Counted from the stretch's first letter, positions 8,160-17,194 are shown. The stretch is 56,443 nucleotides of DNA from CAZJFH01 sp964545205 (GCA_964545205.1 CAZJFH010000027.1:1-56443), one strand, 5' to 3'. A program made the numbers and translations. The notes: generated by a model from the letters alone, not told the origin.

Positions 8160-10027
8160 CGCTTCGCGGCGACCCGGAACAGCACGAACAGCGTCCAGAT
8201 CTTCTTGCGGTGATCGGCGCGCCCCGAATCGTGCTCGTCGAGCAGGCGCTCGATCGCCGGGCGGCGGAACCAGCCGGCGACCGGATTGCCGGCGTCGAGC
8301 AGCGCCTCGCGCACCGGCTGGCGCAGCGGCCCGCGCAGCAGCCGGGCCAGCGGCAGCGCGAAGCCGTGCTTGGGCCGCCAGACGACCTCGTGCGGCAGGT
8401 GCCGCGCCGCCAGCCGCTTGAGCAGGTGCTTGGTGGTCAGGCCCTTGAGCTTCCAGCGCCACGGCAGCGCCATCGCGAATTCGGCGAAGTCGCGGCCCAG
8501 GAACGGCGCCCGCACCTCGAGGCCGTTGTACATCGAGGCGCGGTCGACCTTGGTCAGGATATGGCCGGGCAGATAGGTCTGGGTCATCAGCCGCAGCAGC
8601 CGGTCCATGCCGCCGGCCGGGGCGCCGGGCGCGGCGAGCAGGCGGTCGGCGACGGCCAGCGGATCGGCGTTCGGCCGCGCCTCGGGCGTCCACAGCGCGC
8701 GGCGCTCGTCGGGCGTGAACGGGCTCATCCACAGGAAGGACTGGCGCGCCGGCGGCTGGCCGAAGCCGTGCGAGAGCTGCCGCAGCCGGAAGTCGAGGCC
8801 CATGTAGCCGCTCGACGCCGGCAGCAGGTCGAGGCCGCGGCGCAGCAGCCGGCCGGCGGCGTCGGGCAGGGCCGCCATCGCCGCCGCCAGGCGCTGGGCC
8901 TGGAAATTGGGATAGCCGGCGAACAACTCGTCGGCGCCGTCGCCGCCCAGCGCCACCGTCAGCTCGCGCCGCGCGGCGCGGCAGACCAGCCAGGTCGGCA
9001 GCAGCGACGAATCGGCCATCGGCTCGTCGAGCTTCGCGGTGACCGCGTCGAAGGCGTCGAGCAGGTCGGCCTCGCTCAGCTCGACGATCACGTGCCGCAG
9101 CCCGCAATGGCGCGCCACCGCGGCGGCGTGCGGCGTCTCGTCGTGGCTGGCCTCGGGCATGCGCACGGTGTAGGCGGCGATGCCGGCGGCGTGACGCGCG
9201 GCGACGGCGGCGATCAGGCCCGAATCGACGCCGCCCGACAGGAACACGCCCACCGGCACGTCGGCGACCAGCCGCTCGCGCACCGACTCGTCGAGCAGGC
9301 GCTCCAGCCGGTCCAGCGCCTCGTCCTCGGAGGCGACCGGCGCGGGGCCGGCGCCGACCGCCGGCGACCAGTAGGGCGCGACCGTCGCGGCGCCGTCGCG
9401 CCAGGTCAGCAGGTGCCCGGGCGGCAGCCGCCGGACGCCGGCGAAGCCGGTCTCGTCCCACGGCACGTATTCGAGCGCGAGATAGGCGTCGATCGCCGCC
9501 GGATCGAGCGCCGCCTCGGCGAGCAGCGGATGCCGGCGCAGGGCGGCCAGCTCCGAGGCGAAGATCAGGCTGTCGCCGCGCACGGCGTAGAACAGCGGCT
9601 TTTCGCCGAAGCGGTCGCGGGCCAGATGCACCTCGCCGCTCGCGCCGTCGCGCCAGGCGAAGGCGAACATGCCGTCGATGCGGGCCAGGGTCGCGCCGAT
9701 GCCGTCGCGGCGCAGAAGCTGGAACAGCACCTCGGTGTCGGAGTGGTCGCCCAGGACGGCCCCGTCGCGGCGCAGCGACTCGGCCAGGGCGGCGAAGCCG
9801 TAGATCTCGCCGTTGAAGGCCAGGGCGTCGCCGCGCTCGGCGTCGACCCGCGGCTGCGCGCCGCCCGACAGGTCGACGACGGCCAGCCGGCGGTGGCCCA
9901 GCGCCAGGCCGCGGTCGACGAAGGCGCCCTCGCCGTCGGGGCCGCGGTGGGCGACGGCGGCCGTCATCCGCGCCAGCACCGCGGCGGCGTCGGGGCCCGG
10001 CGCGGTGAAGCCGACCAGGCCGCACAT
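8156..10027 (-). CDS. asnB: Asparagine synthetase, glutamine-hydrolysing
   Basis: A 623-residue protein. Met-Cys2-Gly begins a class II glutamine amidotransferase domain (MCGLVGF, then HRGPDGEG, FNGEIYGF and DRFGEKPLFY), and the synthetase domain carries the pyrophosphate loop FLSGGVDSGL near residue 256. The frame is open further upstream, but the amidotransferase requires the cysteine right after the initiator, fixing the start at 10027. It starts two bases after the glycosyltransferase stop, with GAGG as binding site. AsnB homologues in glycan gene cassettes often amidate sugars or envelope polymers rather than supply free asparagine, so the true acceptor is uncertain. Confidence 0.9.
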   Translation of the reverse strand: MCGLVGFTAPGPDAAAVLARMTAAVAHRGPDGEGAFVDRGLALGHRRLAVVDLSGGAQPRVDAERGDALAFNGEIYGFAALAESLRRDGAVLGDHSDTEVLFQLLRRDGIGATLARIDGMFAFAWRDGASGEVHLARDRFGEKPLFYAVRGDSLIFASELAALRRHPLLAEAALDPAAIDAYLALEYVPWDETGFAGVRRLPPGHLLTWRDGAATVAPYWSPAVGAGPAPVASEDEALDRLERLLDESVRERLVADVPVGVFLSGGVDSGLIAAVAARHAAGIAAYTVRMPEASHDETPHAAAVARHCGLRHVIVELSEADLLDAFDAVTAKLDEPMADSSLLPTWLVCRAARRELTVALGGDGADELFAGYPNFQAQRLAAAMAALPDAAGRLLRRGLDLLPASSGYMGLDFRLRQLSHGFGQPPARQSFLWMSPFTPDERRALWTPEARPNADPLAVADRLLAAPGAPAGGMDRLLRLMTQTYLPGHILTKVDRASMYNGLEVRAPFLGRDFAEFAMALPWRWKLKGLTTKHLLKRLAARHLPHEVVWRPKHGFALPLARLLRGPLRQPVREALLDAGNPVAGWFRRPAIERLLDEHDSGRADHRKKIWTLFVLFRVAAKR

Positions 10028-10029
10028 CC

Positions 10030-10983
10030 TCAGCGGCCGTCCGACAGGTTGCGGGTGGCGCGGATGGCGTAGGGCCGCTTGTTCTGGGCCTCGTAATAGG
10101 TGCGCGACAGCACCTCGGCGATGACGCCCAGCAGCACGAACATCACGCCCGACAGGCCGAGCGTCGCAGAGAACAGCGGCAGCGGCGTCTGGATCAGCGA
10201 AATCCCGTCGAAGATCTTCAGCCACAGCGCCGAGATCAGCGCGATCGCCGACAGCAGCATCACGAACAGGCCGATCTTGCCGAAGAACTGGATCGGGCGG
10301 TCGAGCGAGCGGTCGAGGAAATAGAGCAGCAGCAGGTCGAGGAAAACGCGCACGATCCGCCCCAGCCCGTATTTCGAGGTGCCGAATCGACGCGCGTGGT
10401 GGGTCACCGGCATCTCCGTGACGCGGGCGCCCATCCAGCCGGCGTAGATCGGGATGAAGCGGTGCATCTCGCCGTACAGGTGGACGTCGGCCAGCACCTC
10501 GCGGCGATAGGCCTTCAGCGTGCAGCCGTAGTCGTGCAGGTGCACGCCGAGCACCCGCGAGATCAGCCAGTTCGCGGCGACCGACGGCAGCCTGCGGGTC
10601 AGCATCTTGTCCTCGCGGCGCCGGCGCCAGCCGGAGACGACGTCGTAGCCCTCGTCCAGCTTCTCCAGCAGGCGCGGAATGTCGGCGGGGTCGTTCTGCA
10701 GGTCGGCGTCCATCGGGATCAGGACGTCGCCGCTGCTGTGCTCGATCGCCGCCATCAGCGCGGCGGTCTGACCGAAGTTGCGGCGCAGATGGACCACCTT
10801 GACCCGCGGGTCGGCGACCGCCATCGCGTCGAGCAGCTGGGCCGATCCGTCGCCGGAGCCGTCGTTGACAAGGACCAGCTCGAACTCGTAGCCGTGTTCG
10901 TCCATCACCGCCTTGACCTGGGCCTCCAGGGCGGGCAGCGATTCGCTCTCGTTGAAGACCGGTACCAGAATCGACAATAGCAT
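10030..10983 (-). CDS. GT2 glycosyltransferase, ArnC/DPM1-like
   Basis: A 317-residue protein starting MLLSILVPVFNESESLPALE. The N-terminal GT-A domain shows LVNDGSGDGS, the DADLQ metal site (MDADLQNDP) and LRRNFGQTAA. The C-terminal part has two membrane helices (about residues 229-256 and 264-290). This is the architecture of ArnC/GtrB/dolichol-phosphate-mannose synthase-like enzymes that load a sugar on polyprenyl phosphate at the cytoplasmic face. It begins a cassette with asnB and a small membrane protein. No strong Shine-Dalgarno is seen before its ATG. The sugar donor cannot be read from sequence. Confidence 0.9.
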   Translation of the reverse strand: MLLSILVPVFNESESLPALEAQVKAVMDEHGYEFELVLVNDGSGDGSAQLLDAMAVADPRVKVVHLRRNFGQTAALMAAIEHSSGDVLIPMDADLQNDPADIPRLLEKLDEGYDVVSGWRRRREDKMLTRRLPSVAANWLISRVLGVHLHDYGCTLKAYRREVLADVHLYGEMHRFIPIYAGWMGARVTEMPVTHHARRFGTSKYGLGRIVRVFLDLLLLYFLDRSLDRPIQFFGKIGLFVMLLSAIALISALWLKIFDGISLIQTPLPLFSATLGLSGVMFVLLGVIAEVLSRTYYEAQNKRPYAIRATRNLSDGR

Positions 10984-11077
10984 GGCAGTTTACCGGACAG
11001 TGGACTCCCACCTTCTAGCGCAAAATGGTTGACGAACCTATGACGTGCAGCGATCAGCACCGCCCTGGAGGTCGACG

Positions 11078-11899
11078 ATGACAGACGATCGGGACATCGA
11101 CCGGTCCGGCTCGCCCGAGCGGTTCGGCTTCGCCTGGGACCGCTATCCCGAGCTGAAGGCGGTGCACGAGGAGCAGTTCCGGCGCTGGACGGTCTTGATG
11201 CCGGCCGAATCGTGGCGAGGCAAGCGATTCCTCGACGTCGGCTGCGGCATGGGCCGCAACAGCTTCTGGCCGGCGCGCTACGGCGCCGAATCGGGGGTGG
11301 CGATCGATCTCGACGAGCGCTCGCTGGCGGCGGCGCGGCGCAACCTCGACGGCCTGCCGGTCGAGGTGCGGCGGATGAGCGCCTACGACATCGCCTGGAC
11401 CGACGAATTCGACGTCGTCTTCTCGGTCGGCGTCATTCACCATCTCGGCGAGCCGGAGCGCGCGCTGGCGCAGATGGCCAAGGCGGCGCGGCCAGGCGGG
11501 ACGGTGATGATCTGGGTCTACGGCTACGAGAACAACGCCTGGCTCGTCCGCTGGTTCGATCCGCTGCGCCGGGCGTTGTTCAGCCGCATGCCGCTCGGGC
11601 TGGTGCACGCGCTGTCGGTGCCGCCGACGGCGCTGCTCTGGCTCGCGTTGCGGTTGGGTCTGACCAGGATCGAATACTTTCGGCTGATAAGGGCGTTTTC
11701 GTTTTCGCATCTACAGTCGATCGTATTCGATCAGATGCTGCCGCGGGTCGCCAACTACTGGACGCGGGAACAAGTGACGCAACTCATGGTCGATGCCGGT
11801 CTCGACGACGTCAGGACGGCCTGGGTCAACGAGATTTCCTGGTGCGCCACGGGCCGGAAACCCGCGTCTTTACCGGAACGAGGTACCTCGTCCGAATAA
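11078..11899 (+). CDS. Class I SAM-dependent methyltransferase
   Basis: A 273-residue protein with motif I FLDVGCGMGRNSFW near residue 50, an acidic end of strand 2 (GVAIDLDERS), and motif SVGVIHHLGEP. These are class I methyltransferase features. The C-terminal half contains a hydrophobic stretch (about residues 180-195), possibly membrane-associated. GGAG lies seven bases before the ATG at 11078. It is divergent from the glycosyltransferase cassette, whose products it could modify; related enzymes occur in cell-surface polysaccharide loci. The last hundred bases are less GC-rich than the surroundings. Substrate unknown. Confidence 0.85.
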   Translation: MTDDRDIDRSGSPERFGFAWDRYPELKAVHEEQFRRWTVLMPAESWRGKRFLDVGCGMGRNSFWPARYGAESGVAIDLDERSLAAARRNLDGLPVEVRRMSAYDIAWTDEFDVVFSVGVIHHLGEPERALAQMAKAARPGGTVMIWVYGYENNAWLVRWFDPLRRALFSRMPLGLVHALSVPPTALLWLALRLGLTRIEYFRLIRAFSFSHLQSIVFDQMLPRVANYWTREQVTQLMVDAGLDDVRTAWVNEISWCATGRKPASLPERGTSSE

Positions 11900-11904
11900 A
11901 ATGC

Positions 11905-11932
11905 TTGTACTCCCCTTCTCCTCAGCGATAAT
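11905..11932 (+). promoter_or_regulatory. Candidate promoter for flp
   Basis: TTGTAC (11905-11910) and GATAAT (11927-11932) are 16 bases apart within an AT-rich stretch after the methyltransferase gene. Transcription would start near 11939 and give a leader of about 105 bases to the flp start codon. Confidence 0.45.
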
Positions 11933-12043
11933 ATCTAGACCGCATGGGGTATGGCATGCGCCGTCCAACGAGGCGGCAGTTGATAGGCAGATAACCGGAG
12001 ATGCCGGCCCTCGGCCCTAAAGCACGGTTTCAAGGAGATGACC

Positions 12044-12208
12044 ATGTTTAGCAAGTTCCTGAAGGACGAGTCCGGTGCGACCGCCATCGAGTACGGCCTG
12101 ATCGCTGCCCTCATCGCCGTCGCCATCATCACCGCCGCCACCGCCGTCGGCACCGACCTGTCGGCCATGTTCGGCAAGGTGTCGACCCAGGTGAAGGCCG
12201 CCAGCTAA
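12044..12208 (+). CDS. flp: Flp/Fap-type pilin
   Basis: A 54-residue prepilin. A short basic leader (MFSKFLKDESG) ends at the cleavage glycine at residue 11 and is followed by ATAIEYGLIAALIAVAII: the G-xxxx-EY pattern and single hydrophobic helix of type IVb Flp pilins. After cleavage by the prepilin peptidase the helix polymerises into the Tad pilus. AAGGAG (12032-12037) is six bases before this ATG; another ATG at 12038 in frame is too close to the binding site. The gene is separated from cpaB by a strong terminator, as expected for a highly expressed pilin. Confidence 0.95.
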   Translation: MFSKFLKDESGATAIEYGLIAALIAVAIITAATAVGTDLSAMFGKVSTQVKAAS

Positions 12209-12233
12209 TCGCCTGTGACCGATATTCGGTCGA

Positions 12234-12274
12234 GAACCCCCCGGAGCCCGGCTCCGGGGGGTTCTTGCTTTTGG
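12234..12274 (+). terminator. Intrinsic terminator after flp
   Basis: Fifteen-base arms GAACCCCCCGGAGCC (12234-12248) and GGCTCCGGGGGGTTC (12250-12264) are perfectly complementary and are followed by TTGCTTTT. This is the strongest terminator in the window and lies 26 bases after the flp stop. It should separate flp mRNA from the cpaB operon, or allow only partial read-through. Confidence 0.92.
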
Positions 12275-12383
12275 GCCCCGCGTACCGGACCTTTGGACGT
12301 CTTTACGAATTCCTAAGACCTCTGTCTCATATTCCAGCATGTGCGGGATACGGCCCGGTGATGGCTTCTGGAAAGGGAAGGGA

Positions 12384-12412
12384 TTGACGAATCGATACTT
12401 GAGGGTTTTAAA
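12384..12412 (+). promoter_or_regulatory. Candidate promoter for the cpaB-tadC operon
   Basis: TTGACG (12384-12389) and TTTAAA (12407-12412) are exactly 17 bases apart. The region 12286-12520 is the least GC-rich part of the locus and holds no gene; transcription would begin near 12419, about 110 bases before the cpaB start. The next genes follow with overlaps or short gaps, so this probably drives the assembly genes. Confidence 0.6.
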
Positions 12413-12527
12413 CTCGTAAGAGATCGGTTCGCACATCTGTTCGGGCACTGCAGAACGCGGGATGGTCACGACATCATTTGCCGGCATCATTCCGACCCGT
12501 TGATCAAGCTTGGAGCGTGGTGCTGAA

Positions 12528-13685
12528 ATGCGACCACTGGTTATCGTCCTGGTGGTGTTCGCGTTGGGTATAGCCGGTTTGACGGCTTTTCTGGCGCGCA
12601 ACTTCATCGATCAGCCGGCGCCCGTCGTGGAGGTGCAGCCGGATACCGCGGTCCTGGTGGCTGCCCGGGACATCGCGCCCGGCGCCATAATCATCGACGA
12701 GGATCTTCGCTACGAGGAGTGGCCGGCCGGCAGCGTCGACCCGCGCTTCCTGGTGCGTTCGAAGGACGGCGGCGATCCGCGCGGCAATGTGGTCGGCGCC
12801 GTCGCCGCCCGCGCCATCGCCAAGGGCGAGCCGCTGAGCGGTTCGGCGGTGTTCCGCCAGGACGAGGCCGGCCATCTCGCCGGCATGATCGGCCCGGGCA
12901 TGCGCGCCGTCAGCGTCTCGATCAGCGAGACCAGCGCCGTCGCCGGCTTCATCACCCCGGGCGTGCGCGTCGACGTGGTGCTGGTGACCAGCTTCACCCC
13001 GCCCGCGGATGAAGAATTCGGCGAAACCGATGACGAACTCTACGTCTCCGAGGTGCTGCTGCGCGACGTGCGCGTGGTCGCGATCGACACCAATCTCGCA
13101 TCCACCGGCCCGGCGATGACCGGCCGCACCGCCACCCTCGAGGTGACGCCGGCCGAGGCCGAAAAGCTGGTGCTGGCCGGCATGGCCGGTCGGCTGCACC
13201 TGACGCTGCGCAGCAGCATCGCCGACCGTTCGCTGGAGAACGAGGAGCTTATCACCAGCGTCGAGGCCAGCCGCGCGATGCAGACCTATTCGCGGCTTGC
13301 GTCCATGGTCGGCGACGGCCCCCGGGGCAAGGACGAGTTCCGGGCGGCGGCCGAGGAGATGGCCAAGCGGATGCAGGAAATCGAGGCGAACTATCGCAAT
13401 CTCCGCCGCGAGAACGAACGTCTGGCGGCGGAACGGGAGGAACTGCTCAAGTCCGAGCGGCCGCTGCCACCGGAGCTGACGGAGCGGATGGGCGAGATCG
13501 AGCGGCGCATGGCGGACCTCAAGCGCGAGAACACGCGGCTTGCCGCCGAGCGGAACCGCCCGCGCCCGCTGCCGGAGTCGCAGCCGGAACTGGTGTTGCC
13601 GGAGATCCCGGAGGAAGATAAGCCGCCGCGCACCGTCACCTTGAACCGCGCCGGCATGATCGAAGTCAGGACATTCCCGAATTGA
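12528..13685 (+). CDS. cpaB: Flp pilus assembly protein CpaB (RcpC)
   Basis: A 385-residue protein with an N-terminal membrane helix (residues 3-23), a SAF domain (VLVAARDIAPGAIIIDEDL, about residues 40-100) and the CpaB/RcpC domain (GMRAVSVSISETSAVAGFITPG...VDVVLV). CpaB is a periplasmic partner of the CpaC secretin. The C-terminal 130 residues form an unusual charged coiled-coil (EEMAKRMQEIEANYRNLRRE onward) that ends in a proline-rich tail, making the protein longer than typical members. The ATG at 12528 gives an intact membrane anchor. Its stop codon overlaps the TTG start of cpaC. Confidence 0.92.
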   Translation: MRPLVIVLVVFALGIAGLTAFLARNFIDQPAPVVEVQPDTAVLVAARDIAPGAIIIDEDLRYEEWPAGSVDPRFLVRSKDGGDPRGNVVGAVAARAIAKGEPLSGSAVFRQDEAGHLAGMIGPGMRAVSVSISETSAVAGFITPGVRVDVVLVTSFTPPADEEFGETDDELYVSEVLLRDVRVVAIDTNLASTGPAMTGRTATLEVTPAEAEKLVLAGMAGRLHLTLRSSIADRSLENEELITSVEASRAMQTYSRLASMVGDGPRGKDEFRAAAEEMAKRMQEIEANYRNLRRENERLAAEREELLKSERPLPPELTERMGEIERRMADLKRENTRLAAERNRPRPLPESQPELVLPEIPEEDKPPRTVTLNRAGMIEVRTFPN

Positions 13686-15271
13686 CCGCCGCCAGCCCCA
13701 TCCGCACGCTCGCCGTTGCTGCCGCCCTGGCCGTCGCCGTCGGCGCCGCCCAGGCCCAGGAGCTTCCGAAGCTCAGCCTCCAGAAAGGAGCGCCGCCGGC
13801 CGCCGCCGCTGCCGACGCCGCGCCCGCCGCCCGGCCGCTGCCCCTGCGCGAGCCGACCGCCGAGCCGCCGCCGGCCACCCCGGCGCCGCAGATGAAGGTG
13901 ATCACCCTGGACCCGACGGCGATGGCGCGGCCCAAGCCCGAGCCGCGGACCAGCGAGCTGGACGCCGCCGAGGCGATGGTCGTCGGGCTCGGCATGAACA
14001 AGACGCGGCCCATCGACCTGCCGGCGCGCGTCAACGAGATCGTGGTCGGCAACCCGATGATCGTCGACGTCATGGTGCGCGCCCCCGATCAGGTGTTCCT
14101 GATCGCCAAGGACTACGGCAACTCCAACATCTTCTTCCTCGACAACCGCGGCCGGCTGGTGCGCCGCATCGAGGTCAACGTCCATGCCGACGAGGAATGG
14201 ACGCGGGCGATGTTCCAGGAGCTGATGCCCGACGAGAACATCAAGGTCAAGGCGTTCGGCGACAACATCGTGCTCAGCGGCGTCGTCCGCAGCGATTCGG
14301 TGGTCCAGAACGCCGTCTCGATCGCCCGGCGCTTCGTCCCGGGCGACGCCAACATCATCAACATGCTCCGGGTCGCCGGCGAGCAGCAGGTCTTGATGCG
14401 CGTGCGCCTGGCCGAGGTCAGGAAGACGGTGACCAAGGAGCTGGACGGCGAAGTCAGCATCGGCGCGCTCGACTCCGGCCGTTTCCGGATCGGCTCGCCC
14501 GGCGTGTCGCAAAACGGCTTCGCCTCCGTCACCAACCCGGCGTTCTTCGGCGGGCGCGACATCACCGGCCCGCTCGGGTCGATCGCCGCGACCTCGGCCT
14601 ACGGCATCCCGCTGGCCGTCAGCATGGAGGCGCTCGAGGACGAGGGCCTGGCCAAGATCCTGGCCGAGCCGACGCTGACCGCCGTCTCCGGCGAAGAGGC
14701 GCGCGTGCTGTCGGGCGGCAGCATCCCGATCGGCGCCGTCGAAGACGACGACGGCGGCATCACCGTGACCTATCGCGATTTCGGCGTGTCGCTGACCTTC
14801 GTGCCGGTGGTCGTCGGTCCCGGGCGGATCAGCCTCAAGCTGCTGACCGAGGTCAGCTCGCAAGGCGAGGCGGGCGCCTTCGGCTTCCCGATCCTCAACG
14901 TGCGCCGGGCCAACACCACCGTCGAGCTGCCGAGCGGCGGCAGCATGATGATCGCCGGCGTGCTGACCAACGACATGACGGCCGGCATGGCGGGCGTTCC
15001 GGGCATCATGGACATGCCGATCCTGGGCGCGCTGTTCCGCAGTTCCGACTTCCAGCGCGACGAGAGCGAGATGGTGGTCACGGTCGAGGCCTACATCGTC
15101 GAGCCGACGGCGCCGAAGAAGCTGGCGCTGCCCACCGACGGCTTCGTGCCGGCCAGCGACCTCGACCGCTACCTGCTGGGCCGCCTGCAGCGGGTCTACG
15201 GCAAGCCGGCCCTGCCGGCGGTGGGCGCCGCGGACGTCCTTTCCGCCCCGATCGGCTACATCGTTCACTGA
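13682..15271 (+). CDS. cpaC: Tad secretin CpaC (RcpA)
   Basis: A 529-residue outer-membrane secretin. A signal peptide (ending AAQAQ) precedes a proline/alanine-rich linker, the pilus N-domain (IDLPARVNEIVVGNPMIVDV, about residues 105-170), a BON-like region, and the C-terminal secretin channel with ILAEPTLTAVSGEEA and VPGIMDMPILGALFRS. It forms the pore for the Tad pilus. The start is TTG at 13682 overlapping the cpaB stop (TTGA), with AGGA ten bases upstream; later starts would lose the signal peptide. The final 50 residues extend past the channel. Confidence 0.93.
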   Translation: MTAASPIRTLAVAAALAVAVGAAQAQELPKLSLQKGAPPAAAAADAAPAARPLPLREPTAEPPPATPAPQMKVITLDPTAMARPKPEPRTSELDAAEAMVVGLGMNKTRPIDLPARVNEIVVGNPMIVDVMVRAPDQVFLIAKDYGNSNIFFLDNRGRLVRRIEVNVHADEEWTRAMFQELMPDENIKVKAFGDNIVLSGVVRSDSVVQNAVSIARRFVPGDANIINMLRVAGEQQVLMRVRLAEVRKTVTKELDGEVSIGALDSGRFRIGSPGVSQNGFASVTNPAFFGGRDITGPLGSIAATSAYGIPLAVSMEALEDEGLAKILAEPTLTAVSGEEARVLSGGSIPIGAVEDDDGGITVTYRDFGVSLTFVPVVVGPGRISLKLLTEVSSQGEAGAFGFPILNVRRANTTVELPSGGSMMIAGVLTNDMTAGMAGVPGIMDMPILGALFRSSDFQRDESEMVVTVEAYIVEPTAPKKLALPTDGFVPASDLDRYLLGRLQRVYGKPALPAVGAADVLSAPIGYIVH

Positions 15272-15285
15272 CCCAGGAGCGGCTC

Positions 15286-15960
15286 ATGCCTTCGTCCAAA
15301 CTTGGTTGCAGGCTGTTCGCGGCGGCGGTCATCGCGGTGCTCGGGGCGTGCTCGCAGGACACTCCGGATCTGGCGAAGTACGACTACCGCCTGGCGCATC
15401 CCCTTGGAGCGACGCCGATGACGGCGGTGCTGGTGGTCGAGATTCCCGAGAATCCGGCCGGCATGCGGCCTTCCGACGCCCGCCGGCTCGACGTCTATGC
15501 CCGCGACTACGTGCTGCGCGGCGACGGCGTGCTGCAGCTCGTGATCGGCGCCGATCCGGGCGACGAGGCGCGGGCGAGGGCCTTCGCCGAAACCCTGGTC
15601 CGCCGCCTGGCCGACGGCGCCGTGCCGGCCGGTCGCATCGACGCCAAGATCGTCACCGGCGGCGACGTCGCCCCGGGCAGCGCGGTGATGCGCCATCGCC
15701 AGTGGGTCGCCAACGTGCCGGAATGCGGGCTGTGGAGCGAGAGTTCGACCTTCGACGCCGAGAACGCCAACGCGCCCAACTTCGGCTGCGCCACCCAGCG
15801 CAACATCGCCCTGATGGTCGCCAATCCGCGCGACCTGGTCGAGCCGACCGAGATCGAGCCGCGCATCGGCGAGGTCGGGCGCCGCGTGCAGAACCTTTAC
15901 CGCGCCGGGTCGGTCACCAACTCGTACTACCTCGAACGTGAAGTGACGACCGACGAATAG
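15286..15960 (+). CDS. cpaD: Tad pilus lipoprotein CpaD
   Basis: A 224-residue protein with a lipoprotein signal peptide ending VLGACS, the cysteine being the lipidation site. The middle has the VYARDYVLRGDG-type segment and the C-terminal part shows CGLWS and NFGCATQRNIALMVANP, a hallmark of CpaD proteins. CpaD is an outer-membrane lipoprotein that helps localise or stabilise the CpaC secretin. AGGAG precedes the ATG at 15286. It lies 14 bases after cpaC and 28 bases before cpaE. Confidence 0.93.
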   Translation: MPSSKLGCRLFAAAVIAVLGACSQDTPDLAKYDYRLAHPLGATPMTAVLVVEIPENPAGMRPSDARRLDVYARDYVLRGDGVLQLVIGADPGDEARARAFAETLVRRLADGAVPAGRIDAKIVTGGDVAPGSAVMRHRQWVANVPECGLWSESSTFDAENANAPNFGCATQRNIALMVANPRDLVEPTEIEPRIGEVGRRVQNLYRAGSVTNSYYLEREVTTDE

Positions 15961-15988
15961 CCTCCAGTCGCAGAGTCCGAGAACCGAC

Positions 15989-17194
15989 GTGATCTACAAG
16001 CTCAACATCGAAGCCTTCGCCAGCACGCCCGAGGTCGCCAAGGCCCTCGAGATGGCGCGCGAGGACCGCGACCTGGCGAAATCGCGCGTGTCCGTGTTCG
16101 ACGGCGGCCTGCCGGCGGCGGTCGAGCGCTATCACGCCAATCCGACCCCGCAGGTCGTCATCGTCGAGGAGACCGGCTCCGACGAGCAGCTGATGGACCA
16201 TCTCGGCCAGCTCGCCGAGGTCTGCGAGCCCGGCACGCGGGTCATCGTGCTCGGTCAGCTCAACGACATCGCGCTCTATCGCGAACTGCTGTCGCAGGGC
16301 ATCAGCGAGTACCTCGTCACCCCGGTGAGCGCGCACGAGATCCTCGACACCATCCGCACCATCTTCGCCGACCCCTCGGCGCCGCCGCGCGGCAAGGTGT
16401 TCGCGTTCTTCGGCGCCCGCGGCGGCGTCGGCGCCAGCACCATCGCCCAGAACGTCGCCTGGGAGCTGGCCGGGACGATCGCCGACGACGTCATCTACGT
16501 CGATCTCGACGTCGCGTTCGGCTCGTCGTCGCTGGCCTTCAACGCCGAGTCGAAGCAGTCGGTCGGCGAGGCGCTGGCCCAGCCGGACCGCGTCGACACG
16601 GTGCTGATGGAGCGCTTCCTGGTCAAGTACGGCGAGCATCTGCAGGTGCTGATGTCCTCGGCCGACCTGCGTTCGCCGGGCATCGTCGACTTCGAGGCGG
16701 TCGAGAAGGTGCTCGAGGTGGCGCGCCAGATGTCGCCGATCGTCGTCGTCGACATCCCCCACATCTGGGCGCCGTGGAGCGAGCCGCTGATGCGTTCGGC
16801 CGACGATCTGGTGATCGTCGCGCTGCCGGACCTCGGCAATCTGCGCGAATGCAAGAACCTGGTCGAGCACTTCGTGCCCAAGCGCGACATCCTGCCGACC
16901 CGCATCGTGCTCAACCGCGTCGACGCCTACAAGAAGACGCAGCTTTCGGCCAAGGACTTCCAGGAGACCCTGAACCTGGCGCCGGCGCTGTCCATTCCGT
17001 TCGAGCCCGGCCTGTTCGGCACCGCCGCCAACAACGGCCAGATGCTGTCCGAGGCCGCGAAGACCCACAAGATCGTCGAGAGCCTGAAGCAGTTCGCCGC
17101 CCAGATGAGCGGCCGGCAGCCGTCGGCGCGCAAGAGGTCGCCGAACATGCTCTCGTGGCTCAAGCTGGACCTCAAGAGCAAGAAGCACGCGTAA
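15989..17194 (+). CDS. cpaE: Pilus assembly/localisation ATPase CpaE (TadZ)
   Basis: A 401-residue protein beginning at a GTG. The N-terminal 130 residues resemble an atypical receiver domain (VIVEETGSDEQLMDHL...VIVLGQLNDIALYRELLSQG), and the remainder is a MinD/ParA-like ATPase with the deviant Walker A FFGARGGVGAST near residue 140. TadZ/CpaE proteins place the Tad apparatus at the cell pole. The first lysine of the deviant Walker A is arginine here (ARGG), as seen in several CpaE proteins. Its TAA overlaps the first base of the cpaF start (TAATG). Confidence 0.92.
   Translation: MIYKLNIEAFASTPEVAKALEMAREDRDLAKSRVSVFDGGLPAAVERYHANPTPQVVIVEETGSDEQLMDHLGQLAEVCEPGTRVIVLGQLNDIALYRELLSQGISEYLVTPVSAHEILDTIRTIFADPSAPPRGKVFAFFGARGGVGASTIAQNVAWELAGTIADDVIYVDLDVAFGSSSLAFNAESKQSVGEALAQPDRVDTVLMERFLVKYGEHLQVLMSSADLRSPGIVDFEAVEKVLEVARQMSPIVVVDIPHIWAPWSEPLMRSADDLVIVALPDLGNLRECKNLVEHFVPKRDILPTRIVLNRVDAYKKTQLSAKDFQETLNLAPALSIPFEPGLFGTAANNGQMLSEAAKTHKIVESLKQFAAQMSGRQPSARKRSPNMLSWLKLDLKSKKHA

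Noticed and set aside
8156..11011. A 951-codon frame suggesting a glycosyltransferase-asnB fusion
   Set aside because: The upstream part is an out-of-frame reading of the glycosyltransferase gene; AsnB must begin with its catalytic cysteine at residue 2.
11947..11965. TGGCATG-type sigma-54 site upstream of flp
   Set aside because: The GC half (TTGC) of a sigma-54 promoter is absent; only the GG half matches.
12504..15268. Long minus-strand frames opposite cpaB and cpaC
   Set aside because: They are His/Asp/Gly-rich antisense shadows of well-identified Tad genes with no ribosome binding sites.
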